A stretch of DNA of 56,729 nt, from contig JAJDBD010000011.1 of NCBI GenBank assembly GCA_029261575.1, positions 1-56,729 on the forward strand. Reading direction: 5' to 3'. The notes beneath the pieces are model-generated. The model saw nothing but the letters and a program-made list of their open reading frames with translations, ran no database searches and had not been told where the DNA came from. This document shows, piece after piece, positions 35,083-42,511 of the stretch. The DNA is from Nitrospinaceae bacterium (lineage in GTDB: Bacteria; Nitrospinota; Nitrospinia; Nitrospinales; JACRGP01). Within the stretch, counting starts at the first letter, position 1, and each line of letters starts with the position of its first letter. The position numbers and the translations under genes were made by a program.

Positions 35083-36558
35083 TCAGGTCAAGCCGTGTTT
35101 TTTGAGTTTGCGGTACAGGGTGGCGCGGCTGACCTCAAGGGCCTTCGCGGTTTCGGGAATGTTGCCGTCCGCGTTGTTTAACGCGGTCTGGATCGCACGC
35201 TTTTCCGCTTCGTCCAGGGAACCCAGTCCGCCGGTAGCGCCAGACGCCGTTCTCTCCGGAATTCCCTGAGCCTCTTCTGAAACGTCCGCGGGCGATTTCT
35301 CGGCGGACTCTTGTTCCGACGTCGTTTCCAGAGTTGGAACCGTCATCGTTTCCGGCCAGCTTCCCGGATTCTCCACCACCTCCGGCGCCAGGGAATTTTT
35401 CGTTACAGTCTTTCCTTCGGCGCTCACCATCGCCCGATAGATCGTGTTTTCCAATTGCCGGACGTTGCCCGGCCAGTCGAATCTGATCAGGGCCTCCAAC
35501 GCCTCGGGTTCGATGGTGGTGATCGGCTTCTGGATTTCTCCCTGATATTTTTTCAGGAAATAGCCGCATAAATAAGGAATGTCTTCCTTGCGTTCCCGGA
35601 GCGGCGGGATGGTCACGGGAAAGACTACCAGCCGGTAATACAGGTCGTCCCTGAACGTTCCCTTTTCAATCGCCTCTTCCAGGTTCTTGTTGGTGGCGCA
35701 AACGACGCGCAGATTGACATTGATTTTTCGCGTGCCGCCCACGCGTTCAAAACTTCTCTCCTGGAGAAAACGCAGGAGTTTTACCTGCGTGGCCAGGGTC
35801 ATTTCTCCCACCTCGTCGAGGAACAGGGTTCCTCCGTCGGCCAGCTCCAGTTTGCCTTTTTTGGAATCCACCGCGCTGGTGAACGCGCCTTTTTCATATC
35901 CAAACAACTCGGCTTCCTGAAGCGAGTCGGGAATCGCTCCGCAATTGATTTCCACGAAGGGCGTTTTCACCTGATCGTTCTGGTAATGAACGGCGCGGGC
36001 GACCAGTTCCTTGCCGGTTCCGGTTTCTCCAAAAATACAAACGTTGATGGAACTCTCGCCGATTTTTTCCAACTGCGCGAACAATTTTCTCATGCCGGGG
36101 CTGACGCCGATGATGTTGCGAAAAGCATAACTGGATTTCAGCGCGGAACGCAGTTGCTTGACCTGATTGGTCAGCTGATATTTTTCGATGGCTTTTTGTA
36201 GGGTGGTTTGCAGGCGCAATGCGTCGATCGGCTTCACGATGTAATCGTAGGCGCCGGCTTTAATGGACTCCACCGCCGATTCGATTTTATCGTCGCTGGT
36301 CGCCATGATCACCGGAATATCGGGCGCTTCCCGCTTGATGCGTTTCAAAGTTTCCAGGCCGTTCATTCCCGGCATGAACAGGTCGAGGCAAATGGCGGAG
36401 GGTTCGCGGTGAAGCTGGTCCAGGCAGGCCTGCCCGCTTTCCAGAGCGCAGACGTCGTAGCCCGAGTTCTCCACCTGATACTTCATCAGTTCGCGGGGAC
36501 CGGCCTCGTCGTCGACGACAAAGATCAGGCAGGGACTGGCTTTTATCGGTTCATTCAT
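35083..36558 (-). CDS. Sigma-54 activator-type response regulator (NtrC family)
   Basis: 491 residues. Receiver domain at 10-125 with acidic pair DD16-17, phosphoacceptor Asp59 ('CLDLFMPG') and Lys109 ('VKP'). AAA+ domain at ~145-375 with Walker A 'GETGTGKE' (177-184) and Walker B 'GGTLFLDEVGE'. The sigma-54 contact loop reads GAFTSA (224-229) instead of GAFTGA. A ~60-residue linker leads to a Fis-type HTH at the C-terminus ('NIPETAKALEVSRATLYRKLKKHGL'). It overlaps the GT2 gene by one base (TGATG) at the end of the polysaccharide operon and may regulate it. The cognate kinase is not adjacent. Confidence 0.93.
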   Translation of the reverse strand: MNEPIKASPCLIFVVDDEAGPRELMKYQVENSGYDVCALESGQACLDQLHREPSAICLDLFMPGMNGLETLKRIKREAPDIPVIMATSDDKIESAVESIKAGAYDYIVKPIDALRLQTTLQKAIEKYQLTNQVKQLRSALKSSYAFRNIIGVSPGMRKLFAQLEKIGESSINVCIFGETGTGKELVARAVHYQNDQVKTPFVEINCGAIPDSLQEAELFGYEKGAFTSAVDSKKGKLELADGGTLFLDEVGEMTLATQVKLLRFLQERSFERVGGTRKINVNLRVVCATNKNLEEAIEKGTFRDDLYYRLVVFPVTIPPLRERKEDIPYLCGYFLKKYQGEIQKPITTIEPEALEALIRFDWPGNVRQLENTIYRAMVSAEGKTVTKNSLAPEVVENPGSWPETMTVPTLETTSEQESAEKSPADVSEEAQGIPERTASGATGGLGSLDEAEKRAIQTALNNADGNIPETAKALEVSRATLYRKLKKHGLT

Positions 36559-37484
36559 CAGCGGATTGTTTCTTGCGAGGGGGATGGGGCCGGCGGCAGG
36601 GTTTCCAATCGCTTGCCAAGTTTTAATCTTTCGAATTGCCAGGCGTGCAGGGATTCCCGGAAGCCGGGATACTCGTAACGTCGCGCCCGCTGTATACAGC
36701 CCTTAATATAACCGCAAACGATCAACAGTCCGCCGACGATAAACGGACGTTCAAACATTCTGTAACAGCCGACGACGAGGATGTATAAGGGATGCGTCCC
36801 CATGAAGTATTGCCCCCAGCCCCAGCGTATTCTTCCGTGGTAGATGCTTTTTTGCGAGGCGCCCATCGCCCTTTGCTCGCGGATTTTCAATTCGGGATCG
36901 TGGAAACTTTTCGTGCGCCACCCGTTCATTCTGCAACGGTGGTAGGCGATGCCGTCCCACATGACCTGCCGGACGTAGCCTCCCATGGCTTCGTAACACT
37001 CCCGGCGGTAAAATTGCGTTCCCCCCACCACCATTTCGTCGGAATGCCGCTCGGCAATCAGTTCTCCGTTTTCCAGTTGGAGAAACAGCTTGCCGCTCGC
37101 GGCGCCCAGCGCGGCGTCTTCCTCAAATTTGTTCACAAGCGTTTCGAAATATTTGGGATCCAAAATCAGATCGCCGTCGAACTTTCCAACAAAATCGTAC
37201 TCCTCGCTTTCAATGGCAGCGTAGCCGTCGTAGAAAGCTTCCACCACTCCGGGACCGACGGCCCGCTCTCCCCGGTTGCTCCGGGTGATCCCATGGATCC
37301 AGGGATGTTTGCGGTGCGCCTCCTGAATGATCCCAGGAGTTTTGTCGGTCGACCCGTCGTCGACCACCACCAGCTCAACGGGCTTGACGGTTTGGTTGAC
37401 GATGCTGTCCAGAAATTTTTGCAGATATTTCTCTTCGTCCCGCACCGGGCAAATGATAACGATACGTGGGGAGATGGTTTTCAT
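36558..37484 (-). CDS. Family 2 glycosyltransferase
   Basis: 308 residues with a GT-A fold: 'IVIICPVRDEEKYLQKFLDSI' at the start, 'ELVVVDDGSTDKTPG' nucleotide-binding loop and 'VGKFDGDLIL' carrying the metal-binding DxD. The C-terminal third has one or two hydrophobic segments ('FIVGGLLIVCGYI'), suggesting membrane association. It would add a sugar to the lipid-linked repeat unit on the cytoplasmic side. It overlaps the GT4 gene by 4 bp upstream and the regulator by 1 bp downstream. Confidence 0.9.
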   Translation of the reverse strand: MKTISPRIVIICPVRDEEKYLQKFLDSIVNQTVKPVELVVVDDGSTDKTPGIIQEAHRKHPWIHGITRSNRGERAVGPGVVEAFYDGYAAIESEEYDFVGKFDGDLILDPKYFETLVNKFEEDAALGAASGKLFLQLENGELIAERHSDEMVVGGTQFYRRECYEAMGGYVRQVMWDGIAYHRCRMNGWRTKSFHDPELKIREQRAMGASQKSIYHGRIRWGWGQYFMGTHPLYILVVGCYRMFERPFIVGGLLIVCGYIKGCIQRARRYEYPGFRESLHAWQFERLKLGKRLETLPPAPSPSQETIR

Positions 37485-38713
37485 GAAGCGCCGCCAAAAA
37501 AACTTTCAATCAGTTTATCGGTGTTGGTCTGGAGGTTAAACTCCGCACGGATTTTCTCTCGCCCGCCTTGAACGACAGTTTTTCTCAACGCTTCGTCGCG
37601 GACGATATTAAGAATAGCTTCCGCAAATTTTTCAGGTTGGTTCGGCTCGACCAACAACCCGGTTCGCTCGTTTTCGATCAACTCCGGAATGCCCGAGACG
37701 CGCGTGGATATCGCCGGAGTTCCCGCCTGCATGGCCTCCATCAAGGCGACGGGAATTCCGTCCATGTCGTTGTTCCGATCCTTTTTTGCCGCCAGCGCGA
37801 ACAGATCCAAATCTTTTAGCCATCCAAAAACCTGGTCGTGGGCAATGGGACCGATGAACCGGATTTCGTTTTCCAAACCCAACTCGCGGGTCAGGGTTTT
37901 CAGTTCTTCTTCCAGCGGGCCGTTTCCGGCGATCTCCAACTGAAAGGCGAGTCCTGAGTCTTGCAAAAATTTACAGGACCGAATCAAAACGTCGAATCCC
38001 TTTTTTTCCACCAACCGGCCCAGCGACCCGATGCGAACCGGGTTTGAAACGGATTTTTCCGCGCTCTCTCCAAAGGATTCTACATCAATCCCGCAATGAA
38101 TGACGTCCACTTTTTCGGCGGGCGCGCCCCGTTCGGTTAAAAATTTACGATTGAAATCCGAGATAGTCACCGCCTTGCGCGCCCGGCGCGCTTTTTTCGC
38201 CAGCAACCATGAATGTTCGAACAAATCGTTGGCGTGCGAAGTGAAGCTGAAGGGAATCCCGGAAAGCGCCGAGGCGTACATGGCGATATCTGTAGGCACG
38301 TGCGCAAAGTGGGCGTGTAAATGTTTGCAGTTTTCTTTTTTTAAAATGGAGGCGACGAGGGCGCCGACAAAAAACCGGTAAATCAAACCGAGTCCCACGC
38401 GGTTCAACAATCCCGTTTCCAATGAATCACCCAGGGCCGTTGCCAAAACGCGCAAGTACCTCCCCGGACTCTGAAACGCCCAGCGCAAGTTCTCCTTCGC
38501 CAAAGCGCCCCATCCCTTTTGGTACAGGTAATGCGCGCGTTCCTTCATAGCGGTTAAGCTCTCCTCCCGCGCGGGATTGCCTGGCGCGTGGACGGACAGG
38601 GGAATGATTTTATATCCCAACTTTTCCAGCGCGAGCATTTCCTTATAAACGAACGTGGCGGACAGGGCGGGAATTTCGGGCGCCAGGTAGGCCAATGTGA
38701 TTGGCTCGTTCAT
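37481..38713 (-). CDS. Family 4 glycosyltransferase
   Basis: 410 residues, GT-B fold. The N-terminal domain starts 'LAYLAPEIPALSATFVYKEMLALEKLGY'. The donor domain has 'VDVIHCGIDVESF', 'IGSLGRLVEKKGFDVLI' and the 'GIPVALMEAMQAGTPAISTRVSGIPELI' block with the E-x7-E motif that binds the nucleotide sugar. It is a retaining enzyme, likely building the exported polysaccharide unit. The start ATG overlaps the stop of the exported protein (ATGA) and its own stop overlaps the GT2 start. Confidence 0.93.
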   Translation of the reverse strand: MNEPITLAYLAPEIPALSATFVYKEMLALEKLGYKIIPLSVHAPGNPAREESLTAMKERAHYLYQKGWGALAKENLRWAFQSPGRYLRVLATALGDSLETGLLNRVGLGLIYRFFVGALVASILKKENCKHLHAHFAHVPTDIAMYASALSGIPFSFTSHANDLFEHSWLLAKKARRARKAVTISDFNRKFLTERGAPAEKVDVIHCGIDVESFGESAEKSVSNPVRIGSLGRLVEKKGFDVLIRSCKFLQDSGLAFQLEIAGNGPLEEELKTLTRELGLENEIRFIGPIAHDQVFGWLKDLDLFALAAKKDRNNDMDGIPVALMEAMQAGTPAISTRVSGIPELIENERTGLLVEPNQPEKFAEAILNIVRDEALRKTVVQGGREKIRAEFNLQTNTDKLIESFFGGAS

Positions 38714-39486
38714 CGCCGACCGCCTCTGCCCTTTTTAACCCAGACGCCGATATCGTCGTTTAAAATCACTCCCCGCGCCGTGTTGCCTCGCGAATACAAT
38801 CCCCAATGAGCCTCGCACAGGGCCGGTCCGTCGGGTCCCCATTCCTTCATGGCGGAAAGCAGGGGAAACCGATTTTGGAAAACGCGGATGAGTCCAAAAT
38901 CATGAACCACAACGTCGATGCGGACCCATTGCTTCTGGGGAAAGGCGTCTTCGACCTCTCTCAAGAAAACGGCCTTGCCCTTCACGGGTGTGTGAAACAA
39001 AACAAGTTTCAATCTTCCGTTTTTAGTTTCCAGGTTGACTCCGAAGAGGTCCTGCCAGTTTTTTTTGTTGGTGTAGGTCGCAAGACTCACCCAGCCGCGT
39101 TCCTTCTCCGGCGGCAGGTCCACCCAGACCCAGAAGGTGGACAGGTAAGGAGCGGGCAAGCAGGTTTTAAAATTTTGCGTGGGATACAATCGGTGATTGT
39201 CCCCCTTGGGGTCCGGACAAAGAACTTCCGCTTTGTGGACATGTCCTTTGGCTCTTCGAGTCGGGTCGGGAACGACGGCGTGCTTGCCGCAAGCGGTATC
39301 GTCGTGCCGCCAGAAATATTCTTTCGTGTTGCCCGTTTCGTGGTCGGCTTGCCAGACGGGGTCGAACTTTTTCATGAGCCGGGAAATTTCATCGGCCTCC
39401 GCCAACGAGTTTTGGGAAAGAAAGAAAACGACGGCCGCCGCGAAGATAAACAAAATGAATTTTGACCCCGCAGGTTTTAGGTTCAT
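38710..39486 (-). CDS. Exported protein, polysaccharide-lyase-like fold
   Basis: 258 residues from the ATG at 39486. A signal peptide ('FILFIFAAAVVFFLSQNSLAEA') precedes a beta-rich domain: 'TFWVWVDLPPEKERGWVSLATYTNKKNWQDLFGVNLE', 'QKQWVRIDVVVHDFGLIRVFQNR' and 'HWGLYSRGNTARGVILNDDIGVW'. The last pattern resembles the concanavalin-like polysaccharide lyase group (Polysacc_lyase, heparin lyase I-like), though I cannot confirm catalytic residues. Position within the operon suggests trimming or binding of the nascent polymer in the periplasm. The start overlaps the acetyltransferase stop (TAATG). An upstream in-frame extension is Arg-rich shadow sequence. Confidence 0.75.
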   Translation of the reverse strand: MNLKPAGSKFILFIFAAAVVFFLSQNSLAEADEISRLMKKFDPVWQADHETGNTKEYFWRHDDTACGKHAVVPDPTRRAKGHVHKAEVLCPDPKGDNHRLYPTQNFKTCLPAPYLSTFWVWVDLPPEKERGWVSLATYTNKKNWQDLFGVNLETKNGRLKLVLFHTPVKGKAVFLREVEDAFPQKQWVRIDVVVHDFGLIRVFQNRFPLLSAMKEWGPDGPALCEAHWGLYSRGNTARGVILNDDIGVWVKKGRGGRR

Positions 39487-40091
39487 TAGTTTTTGGGAGC
39501 GTTGGAGGTTGAACGTTGACGAATGACGCGCGCGGGCGAGCCTGCGGCCAGGACGTTGGGCGGAATGTCTTTGTTGACGACGCTGTTGGCGGCGATCACG
39601 GAGCCTTCGCCGATGGCGACGCCGCGCAGGACGCAACTGCCGCGTCCGATCCACACGTTGGCGCCGATCTTAATGGGCGTTGTGGTGTGGGGCTGAAAGC
39701 GCATGGGAACGCCGTCGTCCATGTTGTGGTTGGCGTCGCGTATGGAAACGTATTCGCCGACGAGGGCGCAGTCTCCGATTTCAATTTTGGAATGCGAAGC
39801 GATGACGCAACCCTGATTGACGCGGACGTCGGCGCCCAGAACAATTTCCCCGTCTTCCTGGGTTTCCAGGACCACGTCTTTCCCCAGTCGGCAACGTTCG
39901 CCCACGACGACGTTGTTGGTCCCGACGACGTCGACGGGACCGTCGCACTGGACGGAATGCGGCAAGGCCTTGACAGAGGCCTTGAGTCGGGCGGTATAAA
40001 AAATTCGCCGCCAGGCCGGACGAAAGGGATTGAGGCGCCGGAAAAAAATTTCAAAAAAAGCGATCAGGATTTGGAGGACCAGATTTTTCAT
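39486..40091 (-). CDS. Hexapeptide-repeat acyltransferase (LbH)
   Basis: 201 residues. Repeated hexapeptides ('VVGTNNVVVGERCRLGKDVVLETQEDGEIVLG...') form a left-handed beta-helix, ending in 'IGRGSCVLRGVAIGEGSVIAANSVVNKDIPPNVLAAGSPARVI', the classic C-terminal block of sugar O- or N-acetyltransferases of the maltose/galactoside acetyltransferase type. Catalytic His probably lies in 'DANHNMDD'. Likely acetylates a sugar of the repeat unit. It overlaps the flippase gene by 4 bp and the exported-protein gene by one base. Confidence 0.9.
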   Translation of the reverse strand: MKNLVLQILIAFFEIFFRRLNPFRPAWRRIFYTARLKASVKALPHSVQCDGPVDVVGTNNVVVGERCRLGKDVVLETQEDGEIVLGADVRVNQGCVIASHSKIEIGDCALVGEYVSIRDANHNMDDGVPMRFQPHTTTPIKIGANVWIGRGSCVLRGVAIGEGSVIAANSVVNKDIPPNVLAAGSPARVIRQRSTSNAPKN

Positions 40092-41686
40092 GCGGTTTTC
40101 TGGGAACGGTTCATCCAGCGGACGCTACGCTTGAGCGCTTCGATTCGGCTTATTTTTCTTCTTTCCTTCATAAAAAGCAAGCGTCCCCGAAAAAGATAAA
40201 AACACAAACCGCACGCCGCCAGATAAATCGCCGAAATCAGCCCCAGGACGAGGAGTCCGGAAACGCGGCCGCTCACCCAGGAGTCCCAGATTATACGGCA
40301 AAAGACCCAGGAGGGAATGGCGCCGACAAGACAGACGACGGATGGAAGAATCACCCAGCGGGCAAATTCGGAAAAGTTCACCCGGAGCATGGCGTTGGAA
40401 ATTTTCAAAAAATACAGGGAGCCTATGGTCTGGGCGATGGTGAAGGCGTAAGCCGCGCCGACCAGGCCGTAGTAGTTGATGAACACCGGGCTCATGACGA
40501 TCAACAAAAGGGCGGAGATCGTCATGTACTGGATTTCGCATTTGGGCTTGCCGACGCCGCGCATGCAGGAGGTGCCGACGCCGGTGGACAGATTGATCAA
40601 GGTGCCCAGCGCGAGTACCTGCATGATGGGGACGACTTGCCCGTACTCCGCTCCCAGCCAGACTTCGATAATCTGGTCGGCGAACAAAAATAAAAATAAA
40701 TATCCCAGGGTCGAGCTGAGCATGAGGTAGCGGGTTCCGAACAAATAAACCAGGCGGATTTTAGCGCCCTGTTCTTTCCCTTCCAGATGAGCGGCGGCGG
40801 GCATGAACACTCCGGCGATGGCGGCGGGGAGCATCATCCCGGTGTTGGGCAGTTTTCTTCCCGCTTCGTAAAGCCCCAAGGCTTCCATGTGCATCAACCG
40901 GGACAGGATGATGCGGTCGATGGAATGGATCAACAGGGAAAGGAAACTCAGGATTTGAATCTGTCCGCCGAAGCGCGCGAATTTGGAAAGCGAATCTTTT
41001 TTGAAGTGCCGGAAACTGAATTCCAGATGGGGAATCAGCCGGTAGGCGCTTCGGATATTCAGGCAAAGGATGAACAGGACGCGGATGGCGTAGGCCCACA
41101 ACAGGGAGAACACGCCCAGGCCGAGCAGAAAAAATATCACGATGAACGCGATTTCAATGAGCGAGGCGGCGGTCTGGATTTTGCGAACGACGTCGATTTT
41201 TTGCACGCCTTCGAGGACGTACTGGAATCCGGACAAGCTGAAATTGGCCATGAACAGGGCGGCGGACCCGATGAAGAGTCCGTTGGCGGTCTCGCGCAGT
41301 TCGGGGTTCACTCCGAGCAAATCCAGAAGGCTGGGGGCGAAGTAATATAAAAACGGGAACACGGCGAGGGAAAAAATAGTGAGCGAGATCATTCCCGTGG
41401 AGATCAACTGGTTGAGACGGTCGCGCTCGTCGCGGGCCTGGAAATCGGCGGCGTAGCGGATGTAGGTGTAGCTGAAGCCCAGCCCTGTGGCGCCCATATA
41501 GCCCAGGAGCAAAAAGCAATAGGACCAGATTCCGTATTCGCCGATGGAAATGTTTGCGAGGATGAACGGGGTGAGCGCCAGGCGGGAGACCAGATAGACG
41601 ACGTTATAAATTGCGGTGAACAAACTGTTGCGGGAAATAGTGCGACCGACGTTGTTCAATTCGTTTTTACTATCCGACGCCGTCAT
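40088..41686 (-). CDS. Wzx-like polysaccharide flippase (MOP superfamily)
   Basis: 532 residues with about 12-14 predicted helices. The N-terminus 'NSLFTAIYNVVYLVSRLALTPFILANISIGEYGIWSYCFLLLGYMGATGLG' is typical of polysaccharide-transport (PST) family members. It would flip the undecaprenyl-linked repeat unit across the inner membrane for Wzy polymerisation. The end overlaps the acetyltransferase start by 4 bp. Upstream lies a 223-bp gap with repeats before the next operon gene. Confidence 0.9.
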   Translation of the reverse strand: MTASDSKNELNNVGRTISRNSLFTAIYNVVYLVSRLALTPFILANISIGEYGIWSYCFLLLGYMGATGLGFSYTYIRYAADFQARDERDRLNQLISTGMISLTIFSLAVFPFLYYFAPSLLDLLGVNPELRETANGLFIGSAALFMANFSLSGFQYVLEGVQKIDVVRKIQTAASLIEIAFIVIFFLLGLGVFSLLWAYAIRVLFILCLNIRSAYRLIPHLEFSFRHFKKDSLSKFARFGGQIQILSFLSLLIHSIDRIILSRLMHMEALGLYEAGRKLPNTGMMLPAAIAGVFMPAAAHLEGKEQGAKIRLVYLFGTRYLMLSSTLGYLFLFLFADQIIEVWLGAEYGQVVPIMQVLALGTLINLSTGVGTSCMRGVGKPKCEIQYMTISALLLIVMSPVFINYYGLVGAAYAFTIAQTIGSLYFLKISNAMLRVNFSEFARWVILPSVVCLVGAIPSWVFCRIIWDSWVSGRVSGLLVLGLISAIYLAACGLCFYLFRGRLLFMKERRKISRIEALKRSVRWMNRSQKTA

Positions 41687-41718
41687 TTAATGGGACCTAT
41701 GCGAGTTTGAACCTGCCA

Positions 41719-41747
41719 CCAGCGTGACGCTGGACCCAGTATTTTGG
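41719..41747. repeat. Half copy of the double-hairpin repeat element (copy G)
   Basis: Hairpin CCAGCG-TGA-CGCTGG followed by ACCCAGTATT: the same as the right end of copy F read in the reverse direction (CCAGCG-TCA-CGCTGG, junction TGGGT). The core is missing. Confidence 0.6.
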
Positions 41748-41761
41748 AAAAGGAACCAAAT

Positions 41762-41829
41762 TGTCAAGCTGAGCCTGTCGAAGCCCGACCCTCTACTTGC
41801 TTTCGCCCTTCGACAAGCTCAGGATGACA
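41762..41829. repeat. Inverted repeat of the TGTCATCCTGAGC...GTCGAAGG type
   Basis: TGTCAAGCTGAGCCTGTCGAAG at the left matches the complement of CTTCGACAAGCTCAGGATGACA at the right with two or three differences, 24 bases apart. Repeats with this consensus are dispersed in many bacterial genomes, usually between genes. Here it separates two blocks of the polysaccharide operon and may form a strong hairpin in the transcript. Confidence 0.75.
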
Positions 41830-41909
41830 AGTGGTACTTCTCCGTAGTTCGGAATCCCCCCCACTCCCTTTGCAAGGTGAGCAAAAGCGGTAGCGCCGAC
41901 AGCATACAA

Positions 41910-42476
41910 TTATTTGAAGAAATATTCCGTTCTTGCCTGTCTTAATTTTTGTTCCAGCGCAGGGTCGAAGACGTAAGAGCCGTCTCTTTTTAATAGCGGA
42001 CTCCAGGGAAACGACTCCGAGAGCCGTTTCATTTTCTCATGGTACTCCTGGTAGGTGGCGATGTGGCGGGCGGGACTTCCGCCCCAAACGGAATCGCCCG
42101 GCACGTCCTTGTTGACGAGGGAGCCGGCGCCGATGATGGTGTTGGAACCGATGCGGGTGTTGGGCAGAACCACGACGTCGTTTCCCAAAAAGCAATTGTC
42201 GCCGATCACGATCGGCCCGACGCAGTCCAGATGACTTTTTTCCTTAACGTTGACCATGATCACGGCGGCGTCGTGGCCCAACAGTTTGCAACCGTCGGTG
42301 ATCCATACGTTAGAGCCGAGGCTCAACAGATAAGGGTCGGGCAGGCCGGCGGATTTGGAAATAAAACAATCGTCGCCCTGGGAATGAAGTCGGTTTTTGT
42401 CTTTTAAATACCGCGCGTATTCAAATCCGCTGGCGACGAAGAATTTTAAATAAATTTTTTCGAGGATGCGTCGCAT
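41910..42476 (-). CDS. Serine-acetyltransferase-like hexapeptide acyltransferase
   Basis: 188 residues with a left-handed beta-helix: 'LGSNVWITDGCKLLGHDAA', 'CVGPIVIGDNCFLGNDVVVLPNTRIGSNTIIGAGSLVNKDVPGDSVWGGSPARHI'. This is the WbbJ/NeuD-like O-acetyltransferase type; His in 'LLGHDA' is the likely base. About 45 residues follow the helix. It lies 35 bp after the Wzc-like gene and probably modifies a sugar of the exported polymer. It is not closely similar to the other acetyltransferase in the locus. Confidence 0.9.
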   Translation of the reverse strand: MRRILEKIYLKFFVASGFEYARYLKDKNRLHSQGDDCFISKSAGLPDPYLLSLGSNVWITDGCKLLGHDAAVIMVNVKEKSHLDCVGPIVIGDNCFLGNDVVVLPNTRIGSNTIIGAGSLVNKDVPGDSVWGGSPARHIATYQEYHEKMKRLSESFPWSPLLKRDGSYVFDPALEQKLRQARTEYFFK

Positions 42477-42511
42477 GGGTTTTCCGGATAGAGTTTTTCG
42501 AATAGATTTTT

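Noticed and set aside
36792-37571. 259-codon plus-strand frame opposite the GT2 and GT4 genes
   Set aside because: It is antisense to two well-supported glycosyltransferase genes and shows no family motif.
38710-39654. Longer form of the exported protein starting at 39654
   Set aside because: The added segment is Arg-rich shadow coding over the acetyltransferase gene; the ATG at 39486 gives a clean signal peptide and a TAATG overlap.
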